The notes beneath the pieces are model-generated. The model was not told the origin of the DNA. It ran no database searches and saw nothing but the letters and a program-made list of their open reading frames with translations. Shown here in pieces: positions 63,149-64,000 of a DNA stretch of 64,000 nucleotides (positions are counted from its first letter, which is position 1; each line of letters opens with the position of its first letter). Made by a program: the position numbers and the translations under genes. Location: positions 10,676,234 to 10,740,233 of the forward strand of contig NC_049984.1 of the NCBI RefSeq assembly GCF_000003815.2, in the 5' to 3' direction. Origin of the DNA: Branchiostoma floridae. Lineage: Eukaryota > Chordata > Leptocardii > Amphioxiformes > Branchiostomatidae.

Positions 63149-64000
63149 TCCCTCCCCTCTCCTATGACCTTTATAAGTCCTCCAGTCTAACCTTGTTCAC
63201 AGTTATCTAGTACTTGCACGGACATAGCATAACCGACACCAATTTGCAGTGCTGGACACCAGGCCCTTTGATCTTTCAGCTTTGGTGCTTCAGCAGATTT
63301 TTCCACAGCCTTTGGAGACCAGCATAGGGAGATGCTCACATGTAGCTTCCTCTTGGAATGATAAGTAGTGCCAAGGTTGTGAACTGTTTCCTATTACTCA
63401 CAACACATAGTAGAAATGTAACGTTATATCAATTATAGCAATTTTAAGAATGTCTAATACTAACATTTTTTTTTAAATTCTCTCTGGTTCATTAAAAGCT
63501 TTTGGTTACAAAAGTAGTATAGTTTGTGTTACTAATGTCAGACCAAAATAGATGTATCTGTATTCATATTGCCAGTTTCCATTACCAGTTTCCATCGTCA
63601 GTAACAGTAATATATAAGTTTGGGCCAGTTGAAAACAGAGTTGATGGTCGCCAGGTGGACATCAAAGCACCTCTGCATATATGAGTTATCCTATTAACAA
63701 ATACCTGCAAAGACAATAACCATCCCCATTTCCTTAATGAAGTGTACTGTGGATATTAACATAGCCCATAAAACCCTAATACATAACTGTTCTACTGTTT
63801 ACTATCTGTCCCAACTATATCGACAAAATGTGCCCATTAAGTTAACAGTATTGAGTAATCAGTTGGCAGAGAACAGTTTTATTCTGACTGGGCCAGAAGG
63901 ACATTCATTTGCTATAAGTACATTGTAAGTGTGTCCATAGTTATAATCTAAACTAAAGGTTTTATGTATTTTTTGTCATAAAAAGTTCTCTGAATTTAGA
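63149..64000. other. Right edge, nothing assigned
   Basis: AT-rich DNA with no recognised exon. Confidence 0.5.

Noticed and set aside
62984-63210. His/Thr/Pro-rich short frames
   Set aside because: Entirely products of CA and CCAT microsatellites.

Overview
The window reads as nuclear DNA of an invertebrate deuterostome, most likely a lancelet (Branchiostoma). This is an inference from a chordate-type Iroquois homeobox gene with short introns, decayed LINE, SINE and MITE copies, very sparse coding sequence, and CpG-rich non-coding DNA that gives way to CpG-poor DNA. No bacterial or viral gene organisation is visible.

One gene can be reconstructed with confidence: an Iroquois (Irx) TALE-homeobox gene on the minus strand, coding span 39342 down to 37221, in five exons whose splice sites and phases all agree and which give a 453-residue protein. 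A TATAAAAG box lies about 690 bp upstream of its ATG, and a polyadenylation signal with a GT-rich downstream element lies about 2 kb beyond its stop. The surrounding tens of kilobases look like a gene desert, as is usual around Irx genes, and several stretches have the look of conserved regulatory DNA.

Layout. 1-7.7 kb: non-coding, including copy A of a duplicated element. 7.7-8.7 kb: a short inverted-repeat (MITE-like) element and a tRNA-derived SINE. 10.9-11.3 kb: a 34-bp minisatellite. 16.7-18.05 kb: a decayed non-LTR retrotransposon 3' end with an ORF1-like segment embedded in its ORF2-like frame. 21.7-22.3 kb: a short tandem repeat followed by a 72-bp tandem repeat carrying an RFX X-box-like site in nearly every unit. 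32.8-33.5 kb: copy B of the duplicated element, inverted relative to copy A. 35.2-40.2 kb: the Irx gene. 40-50.5 kb: CpG-rich upstream DNA with candidate enhancers and one orphan candidate exon. 50.5-64 kb: an abruptly CpG-poor, AT-rich domain with a 551-bp MITE that has a clean target-site duplication, and microsatellites.

The most unusual signal is the duplicated element. Two homologous stretches of about 715 bp lie 31 kb apart in inverted orientation. Their flanks are diverged, but they share a 359-bp core that differs at only 3 positions with no gap. The second is the 72-bp X-box-bearing minisatellite.
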